Below, one piece after another: positions 20,696-29,494 of a DNA stretch of 64,000 bases. The stretch covers positions 3,002,501 to 3,066,500 of the forward strand of contig NZ_BCQA01000001.1 of the NCBI RefSeq assembly GCF_001748145.1, in the 5' to 3' direction. The translations under genes and the position numbers were made by a program. The notes under the pieces were generated by a model, which did not search any database, was not told the origin of the DNA, and was given only the letters and a program-made list of their open reading frames with translations. Numbering within the stretch: position 1 is the first letter of the stretch; the number at the start of each line of letters is the position of its first letter. The DNA is from Bosea sp. BIWAKO-01. Its GTDB lineage: Bacteria > Pseudomonadota > Alphaproteobacteria > Rhizobiales > Beijerinckiaceae.

Positions 20696-23362
20696 ATGAA
20701 AGAGGCGCAGCGCCGCACGGCGCTTGATCCGATCGGGAGCATCCGCCAGCGCCTTGGCAGGCTGGCCGCGGTGTCCCGCGCCTCGCTTGCCTGGGAGCGC
20801 CTCTGGCCCCGGCTCTGGTTGCCCGCGGCAGTCATCCTCACGTTCTTGGCGCTGTCCTGGCTGGGGCTGTGGACGCACCTGCCCTGGCAGGCCCGCGCCA
20901 TGGGTGTCGTGCTCTTCTTGGCTGCGCTGGCTGCCAGCATCTGGCATGTTGTTCGCACGCCCTTGCCGTCGCGGCGCGATGCGCTGGCGCGGCTCGACCA
21001 GTCGCTGCAAGGGGCGCATCGCCCGGCCTCGGCGCTGGAGGACAGTCTCGCCGTCGGTTCGAACGATCCGGTTTCCCAGGCGCTGTGGAAGCTTCACGTC
21101 GAGCGCCAGGGCGCGCAGATCGCCGGCTTGCGGGTCGCCCCGCCGCGGCCACGCATGGCGATGCGCGACCGGCTTGCCATTCGCGCCGTGCCGTTGCTTG
21201 CGGCCGTCACCGCCTTTTTTGTCGCTGGGCACGAGGCTGGGCCCCGTATCTCGGCTGCCTTTGACTGGCGTGGTCCGTCGGCGCCGGTTGCCGCCGCCCG
21301 GATCGATGCCTGGATCGATCCGCCCGCCTATACCCGCTTGCCGCCGATCCTGATCGACTTCGCCCGGCTGCACGGCACCGCCTTCACCGCGCCGGAAAAA
21401 TCGACCGTCGTGATTCGCATCGCCGGCAAGAGCGGCATGGATGTCGTGACCACGGGCCGACTCGATGTGCTGCCACCGCCGCAGGCGAAGGATGGCAAGC
21501 CGGTCGAGGCAGCCTCTGTTGCCGTGCTGGAAAAGCGCTACATGCTGGCCGGCAATGGCACGCTCAGGATCACCGGCAGCGGCGCGCCTCAGACGACGCT
21601 CACCCTGACCGCAGTTGCTGACCAGCCGCCCCAGATCAGCTTCGTCGAGCCGCCGAAGCCGGTCAGCGGGGTGCAAGGCGGGCTGGGGCTGACGTTCCGC
21701 GCCAAGGATGATTACGGCATTGCCTCGGCCGAGGTCGTCGTCTCACGGACCGGGCCGCCATCGGGCGGGCGCTCGCTGGTCGAGCCGCCGAAACAGGCGC
21801 TCAGCGTTCCGTCCTCCCCATCCGGCGAGGAAGAACTGAAGAATACGGTCGATTTCTCGGCTCATCCCTGGGCCGGCGCCAATGTCAGGATGGTGCTCGT
21901 CGCCCGAGACGAAGCTGGGCAGGAGGGCCGCAGCGAGACGGTCGAGGTCGTCTTGCCGCAGCGCACCTTCACCAAGCCGCTCGCCAAGGCGCTGGTCGAG
22001 CAGAGACGCAAGCTCGTCATGGATGTCGACGCGCGCAAGCACGTCCAGCTCGCCATGGACGCGCTGCTGATCGAGCCTGGGCGCTTCATGAAGGAGGCCG
22101 GCGTCTATCTCGGCATGCGCATGATCGGCGAAAGGCTGCGGCGCGCCACCAATGACGACCAGTTGCGCGATGTCGCGGACCTGATGTGGGGCATGGCGCT
22201 CCAGCTCGAGGACGGCGATCTCTCCGATGCGGAGCGCGATCTGCGCGCCGCCCAGGAACGGCTGCAGCAGGCTCTGGAGCGCGGGGCGTCCGAGGAAGAG
22301 ATCCGCAAGCTGACCGAAGATATGCGGCGGGCGCTCGACAAGTTCATGCGCGAGCTGGCCCAGCAGATGCAGCGCCAGCAGCAGAATGGCGACCAGAACC
22401 AGGCTCAACTGCCGGAGAATTTCCGCTCGGTGACGCCGCGCGATCTGCAGAACATGCTGAACCGGATCGAAGAGCTTTCCCGGCGCGGCGACATGGCCGA
22501 GGCTCAGCGGCTGATGGAGGAGCTGAACAACCTCCTCAACAATCTCCAGATGGCGCGGCCCGGCCAGCAGGATCCGCGGCAGCGCGAGATGAACCAGGCG
22601 CTCGGCGATCTCGACCGGATGACCCGCGACCAGCAGAACCTGCGCGATGAAACCTACCAGCAGGAACAGCAGCGTCAGAACCGGGCGCAGCAGGGCCGGC
22701 GCCCCGGCCAGCAGCAGGCGCGCCCTGGCCAGGGACAGCGTCAGCAGGGCCAGCGCGGGCAGCGCGGACAGCAGCAGCCGGGGCAGGAAGGCGAAGACGG
22801 CGAGGGCGAGGACGGGCAGCAGGGCGCCGAAGGCCAACAGGGTCAGGGGCAGGGGCTGTCGCAACGCCAGCAGGCTCTGCGCGAGCGCCTGCAGGATCTG
22901 CAGCGGCGGATGCGCGGCATGGGCGCCCCGGAGTCCGGCGAACTCGGCGAGGCCGAACAGGCCATGCGCGAGGCGGAAGGCCAGCTCGGCCAGGGGCAGG
23001 GCGAAGGCGCGCTCGAATCGCAAGGCAAGGCGCTCGATGCCCTGCGCCGTGGCGGGCAGAACCTTGCCCAGCAAATGCAGGGGCAACCGGGTGACGGCGA
23101 CGGTACGGAGGGTGCCTTCGGCGAGCCGGACGGCCAGCCGGCCGGGCGGCCTTCGGCACAGCAGCGCGGTCGTGACGATCCGCTCGGACGGCCGCAGCGT
23201 CAGCGCGACTGGGCCGATGGCCGCGTGCGCGTGCCGGGAGCCGATGAAAGCGCGACGCAACGGGCACGGCGCATCCTCGAAGAGCTCCGCCGTCGTCTCG
23301 GAGATCCGTCCCGGCCGCTCGAAGAACTCGACTATCTCGAGCGGTTGCTCCGGCGGAACTGA
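20696..23362 (+). CDS. TIGR02302/DUF4175 family membrane protein
   Basis: The 888-residue protein matches the TIGR02302 (DUF4175) family of alphaproteobacteria, whose function is unknown. Two hydrophobic segments lie at about 35-65 and 70-90 and a third near 160-180. An extracytoplasmic beta-rich region (200-420) has PPQISFVEPPKPV and FRAKDDYGIASAEVVV, resembling an Ig-like fold. Then comes a long helical part (430-620) with heptad-like charged repeats. Residues about 640-800 are extremely Gln/Gly/Arg-rich and low in complexity. The C-terminus DYLERLLRRN is conserved in the family. It follows lysA on the same strand and is convergent, with five bases between stops, with the DMT exporter gene. 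Confidence 0.88.
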   Translation: MKEAQRRTALDPIGSIRQRLGRLAAVSRASLAWERLWPRLWLPAAVILTFLALSWLGLWTHLPWQARAMGVVLFLAALAASIWHVVRTPLPSRRDALARLDQSLQGAHRPASALEDSLAVGSNDPVSQALWKLHVERQGAQIAGLRVAPPRPRMAMRDRLAIRAVPLLAAVTAFFVAGHEAGPRISAAFDWRGPSAPVAAARIDAWIDPPAYTRLPPILIDFARLHGTAFTAPEKSTVVIRIAGKSGMDVVTTGRLDVLPPPQAKDGKPVEAASVAVLEKRYMLAGNGTLRITGSGAPQTTLTLTAVADQPPQISFVEPPKPVSGVQGGLGLTFRAKDDYGIASAEVVVSRTGPPSGGRSLVEPPKQALSVPSSPSGEEELKNTVDFSAHPWAGANVRMVLVARDEAGQEGRSETVEVVLPQRTFTKPLAKALVEQRRKLVMDVDARKHVQLAMDALLIEPGRFMKEAGVYLGMRMIGERLRRATNDDQLRDVADLMWGMALQLEDGDLSDAERDLRAAQERLQQALERGASEEEIRKLTEDMRRALDKFMRELAQQMQRQQQNGDQNQAQLPENFRSVTPRDLQNMLNRIEELSRRGDMAEAQRLMEELNNLLNNLQMARPGQQDPRQREMNQALGDLDRMTRDQQNLRDETYQQEQQRQNRAQQGRRPGQQQARPGQGQRQQGQRGQRGQQQPGQEGEDGEGEDGQQGAEGQQGQGQGLSQRQQALRERLQDLQRRMRGMGAPESGELGEAEQAMREAEGQLGQGQGEGALESQGKALDALRRGGQNLAQQMQGQPGDGDGTEGAFGEPDGQPAGRPSAQQRGRDDPLGRPQRQRDWADGRVRVPGADESATQRARRILEELRRRLGDPSRPLEELDYLERLLRRN

Positions 23363-23368
23363 GCGCCT

Positions 23369-24220
23369 TCAGGCCTTGCGGGAGCTTGCAACCAGCGCCC
23401 CGGCCACGATCAGCGCGCAGGATGCCGCGAGCAGCCAGCTCGCGGCCGCATAGCCCGCGATCACGAGGATGAGGGTGGAGAGCACCGGTGCGGCATAGGA
23501 GGCGACACCGAGGAAGGCGACGTCGCCGCGCTTCATGCCGATATCCCAGCAGATGAAGGCCAGCCCGATCGAGCCGAGACCGAGCCCGAGCGCGCCGCCC
23601 CATTCAACTGTCGTCAGCTGCCAGAGTGTCGTCTCGAAGGCCGCGTGGCACGCAAAGGCGGCCACAGCGCAGCCAAGCAAGGTGACGCCGAGGCTCTCGG
23701 ACGGAACCTCGGCAAACCGGCGCGATAGGACCGAGTAGCTCGCCCAGACGAAGGCGCCCAGCGCGGCAAGTCCGTGCCCGAGCGAGAGCCCGCCGCCTGC
23801 GTCGAGCCCGCCCGAGATCAGCAGCGCCGTCGCCGCGAGCCCGATCAATGCCCCGATCAGATGCCGGAGCTTCAGGCGTCCGCCCGGCAGCAGCGCGGCA
23901 AAGAGCACGATCAGCAATGGCCAGAGATAGTGGATCAGATTGGCCTCGGCCGCCGGCGCGGTCTTGACCGCGGCATAGTAGAGCGCGGTGTCGCCGAAGG
24001 GGCCGTAGAGGCCAAGCGCGAAAGAGCCCCAGGTCGGCCGAACCCTGCGCAGTTGCCCACGTGCGGCGGTGATGCAGAGGATCAGCAAGCCGCCGATGGC
24101 AAACGTCATGCCGACGAGCTGGAACGGCGGTACGCGACCGGACATGGCCGTGAACAGCGCCAGCGTCGACCAGAGCAGGATGGCGCCAAATCCGGTGAGG
24201 GTCGCGGTGCGGGAGGTCAT
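23369..24220 (-). CDS. DMT/EamA-family exporter, YddG-like
   Basis: The 283-residue protein has about ten hydrophobic helices forming two EamA halves (1-140 and 150-280). The start TATLTGFGAILLWSTLALF closely resembles the first helix of YddG-type aromatic amino-acid exporters, and HGLAALGAFVWASYSVLSRR opens the second half. These drug/metabolite transporters sit in the inner membrane and export small amino acids or metabolites by proton exchange. I chose the ATG at 24220, which leaves no extra cytoplasmic leader; the frame is open 38 codons upstream. The substrate is inferred only from resemblance. Confidence 0.85.
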   Translation of the reverse strand: MTSRTATLTGFGAILLWSTLALFTAMSGRVPPFQLVGMTFAIGGLLILCITAARGQLRRVRPTWGSFALGLYGPFGDTALYYAAVKTAPAAEANLIHYLWPLLIVLFAALLPGGRLKLRHLIGALIGLAATALLISGGLDAGGGLSLGHGLAALGAFVWASYSVLSRRFAEVPSESLGVTLLGCAVAAFACHAAFETTLWQLTTVEWGGALGLGLGSIGLAFICWDIGMKRGDVAFLGVASYAAPVLSTLILVIAGYAAASWLLAASCALIVAGALVASSRKA

Positions 24221-24384
24221 CGGCGGGAAAGCTGCTCGGGGGCGGGATGCTGCTGGCGTTATCAGATCGACGGCTTGCTGCCCATTGATCGCAGCGCTCG
24301 CCCGATGCGGGGGACGCGGCTTGCATGCTTGCAAGCTGTGGCGCGCTGATCCCGCGGCCGCGTCGAACAGGTCTCGCGGCCGGC

Positions 24385-25596
24385 TTACCGTCCGGTTATG
24401 ATCTTGATCGGTGCGCCCAGGATCTTGAGGGGCACCGAGACGATCGCTTCAAGCGAGTCGCCCAGAGCCTCGCGCGCATTCTCCGATGCGTGGGCCTGCC
24501 TGCCGACACCGCGCTCCAGCGTGCTCTTCAATTGAGGCGCGATCTCCGCCAATTGCGCGAACTTGCCGTGATTGCTCGAATCGGTGGCCTTGACGTCGGT
24601 CATGTCGAGGACAACGGCGCCAAGCGCTGCCAGTTCATCCGCGTTCTCGGCATCCCCGACGCGGCCCTGGCCACCGGCGATGAAACTCGATGCACCAAGC
24701 GCCTTGTCATCCTTGGAGAGCACGATGAAGAACGGCTTCTTTGGCTTTCCGAAACGCCGCATCTGCGTCTTGAAGACGTCGATGTCGATATCGGGCGCCG
24801 CCAGAATGACAATATCGATCTTCTCGGCGCCAACGAGCCCGCCGGAGATCTTGATCTGGCGCAGGGCTTCGACAGTCACCCAGTTGCCCATGGAATGGGC
24901 CAGGATATTGACCTTTTCAGCGTTGCTGGCCAGGAGCAGCCGGATCGTCCGTTCGAGGTTGTCGCGCGCTGCGGTCGCGCTGTTCGAGTCATAGACATAT
25001 TGTGTCAGCGCCCCGCGCGATGCCCAGGTGAACAGCACCGGTACGGCGGGGGCCTGGGAATCGTGCATGACCTGGGCGAAGCGGTAGAGCCCTTCCGCGA
25101 ACATGGTGTTGTAGCCATGGATGAAGAGCACGACGTTGCGGCTCCCGCGTGGGCGCAAGGCGAGCTGGGCGTTGAGCGTCCTGATGAAGGCCTGCTCCCC
25201 GTCGAGATAGCCGGCCTGGCGCACGACGAAATTGGCCTTCGGATCGCCCGGAGCCGTCGAGGCCCATTCGATTTCGCCAGGTGTGTGCGTTGGCGGAACC
25301 GAGACCTCGATCTTGGCGAAATCGAGCGGCATGGCACGCTCGCCGTTGAAGAGCGTCCCTGGCCGCTCGTCGCGCTGGCGGGTGGTGGCAACCAGTATGG
25401 TGTGAGAGGTCGACCCGGCCTCGACTGCTGCAACGGGGGCCAGGAACCCCGTTTCAGGCCGCGAGGCGCAGGCGCCCGCGAGCGCAGCGGCCATGATTGC
25501 AGCGACGATTGCCGCGTAACGCATGCGAGGCAACAGGAGAGAACCCCGGCCCAAACGACGAATCCTGTATCCCACGCCCGCTTGTGAAAAGGTCAT
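24385..25596 (-). CDS. DUF900 alpha/beta hydrolase lipoprotein
   Basis: The 403-residue protein is a DUF900/COG4782 member, an esterase/lipase-like alpha/beta hydrolase. A hydrophobic N-terminal segment ends in AGACAS, a probable lipobox. The fold follows with the oxyanion strand NVVLFIHGYNTMF and the nucleophile elbow VNILAHSMGNWV (Ser in AHSMG). Family members also share KIDIVILAAPDIDIDVF. The ATG at 25596 has GGGGAG upstream; an ATG 24 codons later (25524) would give a more typical lipoprotein signal but lacks a clear ribosome site. The substrate is unknown. It stands alone between the DMT exporter and the PuuB-like oxidase gene. Confidence 0.85.
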   Translation of the reverse strand: MTFSQAGVGYRIRRLGRGSLLLPRMRYAAIVAAIMAAALAGACASRPETGFLAPVAAVEAGSTSHTILVATTRQRDERPGTLFNGERAMPLDFAKIEVSVPPTHTPGEIEWASTAPGDPKANFVVRQAGYLDGEQAFIRTLNAQLALRPRGSRNVVLFIHGYNTMFAEGLYRFAQVMHDSQAPAVPVLFTWASRGALTQYVYDSNSATAARDNLERTIRLLLASNAEKVNILAHSMGNWVTVEALRQIKISGGLVGAEKIDIVILAAPDIDIDVFKTQMRRFGKPKKPFFIVLSKDDKALGASSFIAGGQGRVGDAENADELAALGAVVLDMTDVKATDSSNHGKFAQLAEIAPQLKSTLERGVGRQAHASENAREALGDSLEAIVSVPLKILGAPIKIITGR

Positions 25597-25789
25597 GTAC
25601 GGCTCCCCGGCGCGCCGAGCGTATGACGCGCAGCCCTGGCCGTAAAGAAGCGGTCTGCGCTTGCTTCGAGCGGCCTATTCTGGGGGGCGGATACAGTTGA
25701 GCCTGCGCTCCGGCCGCGCAATTCTTGCGAGTTCTGCGCTTGCCCCCGCTAAAACGGTCACTTGCGAGCGGGGATGCGCTCGCTCGCGC

Positions 25790-27067
25790 TCAACGCTCGC
25801 GCAGCCAGTCCATCATCTGATAGCGCCAATAGGTCGCCTGGACAGCGACAGTGCCGAATACGCCGCCGTTCCAGACGAGGCCGAAGGGGGCGAACAGGCG
25901 ATGGCGATCGCTGGCTCCAAGAATGGCCTCGGCAATGACGCGGCCGCCGATCGCAGTGGTGTTGAGCCCATGCCCGCCAAAGCCGAGGCAGTGCCAGACA
26001 TTCGGGCCGAGCTGACCAATCTGCGGCATCAGATGCCGCGCATAGGACATCAGGCCCGACCAAGCGATCTCGACCTTCAGCGCTTCGAGCTCGGGATAGG
26101 TCGAGATCATGGTCCGGCGCAACAGGGCGGCGAGATCGCGCGGCTCGCTGGTGCGGGTGGTGATGCGGCCGCCCCAGAGCAGGCGCTGGCCATCCTCGAC
26201 GATGCGGTAGTAATCCCCGGCTCGGCGATCATCGGCGATCGCGGCGCGCGTCCGGATGGCCCCGGCGATCACCTCCGGCGCTGCCTCGGTCGTCAGCACA
26301 TAGGTTGCGATCGGCAACTGGCTCGACCGCAGCTTGGGCACGAGGTTGTCGGTATAGCCGCCGCAGGCGATCACGACCTGCCGGGCGCGCAGCTCTCCCG
26401 ATGCGGTGAGCAGGCGCTTCTCGGGACCGGAGAGTTCGGCAGAAACAACGCGCGATCCTTCGATGATCCGCCCTCCCAGCGACTCGATGGCGTCCGCCAG
26501 GGCGCGCGCATAGTTGAGGGGGTGGATGTGGAAGGAATGGGGATCAAACAGGGCCTGGTGGTACTTCGGCGAACGCAACACCTCGCGAACCCGTTCGGTC
26601 GGCCAGAAATCGACGGAGTAGCCGTGGTCCCGCGCCAGCTGGTCGCGCGCCCGAGCGAGGCTGTCGCCACTGTCATAGCGCACGACGCCGAACTTGCCCG
26701 GCCGCGGGTCGGCACTGGCGATGCCGAGGTCGCGAATGTTGTCTGAGACGATCCGCATGCCCTCGATCGAAAGGCCGTGGAGTTCGTTCGCCTTGGCGTC
26801 TCCGATGGCGCTGGCGATCGAGGCATGGCTACGCGCATAGCCGGGGCCGACGAAGCCGCCATTGCGACCCGATGCGCCCCAACCGACCGCCTCTGCCTCC
26901 AGCACCGCGACCGAGCGCCCGGCCCGGGCCAGCTCATAGGCGCAGGTCAGGCCGGCGAGCCCGCCGCCAATGATGCAGGTATCGACCTCGGCACGGCCCT
27001 GCAGCGGGGCCCTCTTGTTCGTCGTCGCTGCGGTGCGGGCATAGAAGGTATCGGGATAGGTCAGCAT
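25790..27067 (-). CDS. FAD-dependent oxidoreductase, PuuB-like
   Basis: The 425-residue protein is a DAO/GlpO-type flavoprotein. CIIGGGLAGLTCAYELARAG (about residues 30-50) is the FAD dinucleotide fold. It is followed by EAVGWGASGRNGGFVGPGYA, typical of gamma-glutamylputrescine oxidase PuuB and related glycine/sarcosine-oxidase-like enzymes. The C-terminus has GLGGHGLN-like GFGGHGLNTTAIGG. PuuB oxidises gamma-glutamylputrescine to its aldehyde with O2; other amine or amino-acid substrates are possible. The ATG at 27067 fits the family N-terminus. It lies 46 bases after aapM and is the last gene of that cluster, so its substrate is probably what the importer brings in. Confidence 0.85.
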   Translation of the reverse strand: MLTYPDTFYARTAATTNKRAPLQGRAEVDTCIIGGGLAGLTCAYELARAGRSVAVLEAEAVGWGASGRNGGFVGPGYARSHASIASAIGDAKANELHGLSIEGMRIVSDNIRDLGIASADPRPGKFGVVRYDSGDSLARARDQLARDHGYSVDFWPTERVREVLRSPKYHQALFDPHSFHIHPLNYARALADAIESLGGRIIEGSRVVSAELSGPEKRLLTASGELRARQVVIACGGYTDNLVPKLRSSQLPIATYVLTTEAAPEVIAGAIRTRAAIADDRRAGDYYRIVEDGQRLLWGGRITTRTSEPRDLAALLRRTMISTYPELEALKVEIAWSGLMSYARHLMPQIGQLGPNVWHCLGFGGHGLNTTAIGGRVIAEAILGASDRHRLFAPFGLVWNGGVFGTVAVQATYWRYQMMDWLRER

Positions 27068-27113
27068 GATGCCCAGCAAGGCTCTCGTCGCATGAGGGGC
27101 GAGGCAGTCCGGG

Positions 27114-28235
27114 TCAGTGGGCCGGACTACGATCGTGATCGGTCTTGAGTCGACGCTCAAGGAACCGGCTATAGGACCCCATGCCGTAGCTGAACAGGGC
27201 ATAGACCAGCGCGGCAAACACATATCCCTCCATCACGGCGATCCCCTGCCAGTTCGGATCGCGCAGCGATGCGCGGACCGTGTCGAGGAAGTCGAGAAGA
27301 CCGATGATGGTGACCAGGGTGGTGTCCTGGAAAAAGCCGATGAAGATATTGACGAGCGGCGGAATCACGATCTTCAGCGCCTGCGGCAGGATGATCTTGC
27401 GCATCGACAGCCAGTAGCCGAGCCCGAGCGCCGCAGCGGCTTCGTGTTGGCCCTTCGAGACTGCCTGCAACCCGCCCCTGACGGTCTCCGCGATATAGGC
27501 TCCGGCGAAGATGATGATCGCGACCTGTGCCCTCAGCAGCTTGTCGACCGTGAGCCCGTCCGGCATGAACAACGGCAGCATCACCGAGGCCATGAACAGG
27601 ATCGACACCAGCGGCACGCCACGGACGACCTCGATGAAGATGATGGCGATGACCTGAATCGCCGGCAGCTTCGAGCTGCGTGCCAGCGCCAGCACGACAC
27701 CTAATGGGAAACCGAACGCCAGGCCGACCGAAGACAGCATGAAGGAAAGAGGCAGGCCACCCCAGTTCGTGGTGCTGACGACAGGCAGGCCAAGCACGCC
27801 GCCATACATCAGCACGCCGCAGATCACCGGTACGGCCAGCCAGAGCCAAAGCAGCCGCCGCGACCAGAAGCGCGGGATCATCGAAACGATCATGGCGCCG
27901 AGGAACAGGATCACCGCGAAGGCCGGCCGCCAGTGTTCGTCGTAAGGGTAGAAGCCGAAGATCATGAAGCGCAGCTTCGCTGCCAGGAACGGCCAGCAAG
28001 CCCCGGCCCCGACCTTGCACGCCTGCGGCCCGCCTTCGAGCACCGCGCGCGTCACGAGCCAGCCCCAGGCTCCCGTGACGAGGCGATAGATCAGCCACAG
28101 GCAGGCCAGTGTGATGACGGCATTGATCGGCGTGCCCAGAAAGGGCTTCAGCCGGGCGGTCCATTCGCGCCCGCGTGGCGGCGGCAGGTCCGTCCGCGCG
28201 AGGTTGAGTGTTTCCATTTCAGCGGCGCTGACCAT
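27114..28235 (-). CDS. aapM: General amino-acid ABC transporter permease AapM
   Basis: The 373-residue inner-membrane protein is the second permease of the AapJQMP/BztABCD type. After a short N-terminus it has about eight hydrophobic segments. The permease core includes FIEVVRGVPLVSILFMASVM and the EAA-like cytoplasmic loop GQHEAAAALGLGYWLSMRKIILPQA that couples to the ATPase. The large periplasmic insertion between the first segments (KVGAGACWPFLAAKLRFMIFGFYPYDEHW) is characteristic of AapM/BztC. The gene begins one base after the aapQ stop. The coupling loop is intact, so an ATPase partner must exist elsewhere, since none is encoded next to it. Confidence 0.93.
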   Translation of the reverse strand: MVSAAEMETLNLARTDLPPPRGREWTARLKPFLGTPINAVITLACLWLIYRLVTGAWGWLVTRAVLEGGPQACKVGAGACWPFLAAKLRFMIFGFYPYDEHWRPAFAVILFLGAMIVSMIPRFWSRRLLWLWLAVPVICGVLMYGGVLGLPVVSTTNWGGLPLSFMLSSVGLAFGFPLGVVLALARSSKLPAIQVIAIIFIEVVRGVPLVSILFMASVMLPLFMPDGLTVDKLLRAQVAIIIFAGAYIAETVRGGLQAVSKGQHEAAAALGLGYWLSMRKIILPQALKIVIPPLVNIFIGFFQDTTLVTIIGLLDFLDTVRASLRDPNWQGIAVMEGYVFAALVYALFSYGMGSYSRFLERRLKTDHDRSPAH

Positions 28236-28236
28236 C

Positions 28237-29409
28237 TCAGCGCTCCACCAGCGCGACGCGGGCGTTGTACCAGTTCATGAACAGGGAGATCGTGATCGAC
28301 ATGCTGAGATAGACCAGCATGAAGATCGCGATGCCCTCGATCGCCTGTCCCGTCTGGTTCATTGTGGTGTTGGAGACCATCACGAGATCGGGGTAGCCGA
28401 TGGCAATGGCGAGCGACGAGTTCTTGAACGTCGACAGATAGGAACTGGTCAGTGGGGGCACGATCACGCGCAGCGCCTGCGGCAGTACGACGAGCCGCAT
28501 GGTCTGACGGTCATGCAATCCCACGGCGCGCGCCGCTTCCCATTGGCCGCGCCCGACCGAAAGGATGCCGGCGCGCACGATCTCCGCGATTCCGGCCGAG
28601 GCGGAGAGGCCGAGCCCGACCAGCAGCGCCGTGAATTCGGGGGTGACCTGAACGCCGCCGGTGATGCGGAACCGGCCTTTCTCCGGCCAGTTGATCACGA
28701 AATCAGGTTGCAGCAGCAGGATCGCCAGCAGGGGAGGCCCCAAGAGAGCGGCAAGGATAAGCGGCCATCCCGTCTGGTTCTGTCCGGAGGCGACGCGCCT
28801 GCTGCGCAGCCTGGATGCCGCGAAGAATGCCAGCGCGATACCGGCGATCACCGCCAAGAGGACGCCGGTATGCCCGGATGACCAGCGCAGCGACGGAACA
28901 ATCAAACCGCCATTGCTCAGGAAGACCTCGGGCAATGGCTGCCAGGCCTCGCGAACAGGCGGGAAAACCGCGACGATGAGCGCATACCACAGGAAGAGAT
29001 AGAGAAGCAGCGGCACGTTGCGCAGCGCCTCGACATAGATCAGCGCCAGGAACGCCAGAAGCGGATTGCGAGACAGCCGGGCGATTCCGACAATCAGCCC
29101 GAGCAGCGTGGAAAGGGTGACCGCGAAAATCGACACCCAGATCGTGTTGAAGATGCCGACAAGCAGGGCACGCGCGTAGGTGTCGCCGGAATCGTAGCGG
29201 ATGAAGGATTGGCTGATGACGAAGCCGGCGGGCCGCGAGAGATAGTCAAATCCGGTCGCAATGTTCTGTTCCGCCAGCTTGCGCGAGACATTGCCGAACA
29301 GATAGAGCCCGACACCGATGACGAGCGCAACGGCGACGACCTGATAGAGCACGGCGCGCACGCGCACGTCATAGAGCAGCCGCACCGGACTGGATGCAGA
29401 TGAAGCCAT
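28237..29409 (-). CDS. aapQ: General amino-acid ABC transporter permease AapQ
   Basis: The 390-residue protein is the first permease of the Aap/Bzt family. It carries the long periplasmic loop between early helices (RKLAEQNIATGFDYLSRPAGFVISQSFI), the region ALIYVEALRNVPLLLYLFLW, and the coupling loop GQWEAARAVGLHDRQTMRLVVLPQAL. Eight or so hydrophobic segments span the inner membrane. It heterodimerises with AapM, whose start lies two bases before its stop position. A hairpin separates it from aapJ, which usually gives more binding protein than permease. GGAA precedes the ATG at 29409. Confidence 0.93.
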   Translation of the reverse strand: MASSASSPVRLLYDVRVRAVLYQVVAVALVIGVGLYLFGNVSRKLAEQNIATGFDYLSRPAGFVISQSFIRYDSGDTYARALLVGIFNTIWVSIFAVTLSTLLGLIVGIARLSRNPLLAFLALIYVEALRNVPLLLYLFLWYALIVAVFPPVREAWQPLPEVFLSNGGLIVPSLRWSSGHTGVLLAVIAGIALAFFAASRLRSRRVASGQNQTGWPLILAALLGPPLLAILLLQPDFVINWPEKGRFRITGGVQVTPEFTALLVGLGLSASAGIAEIVRAGILSVGRGQWEAARAVGLHDRQTMRLVVLPQALRVIVPPLTSSYLSTFKNSSLAIAIGYPDLVMVSNTTMNQTGQAIEGIAIFMLVYLSMSITISLFMNWYNARVALVER

Positions 29410-29431
29410 CGAGCTGTTCCGGTCTGGAGTG

Positions 29432-29458
29432 CCGCCGGCAACAGGGCGCTGCCGGCGG
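29432..29458 (-). promoter_or_regulatory. Intercistronic hairpin between aapJ and aapQ
   Basis: CCGCCGGCA (29432-29440) pairs perfectly with TGCCGGCGG (29450-29458) around a 9-nt loop. Hairpins after the binding-protein gene commonly stabilise or partly terminate the transcript, giving an excess of binding protein over permease. That role here is inferred from position. Confidence 0.5.
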
Positions 29459-29494
29459 TCTCAGTTCAATCGAGGGAACGCACGTTGGCTGTGA

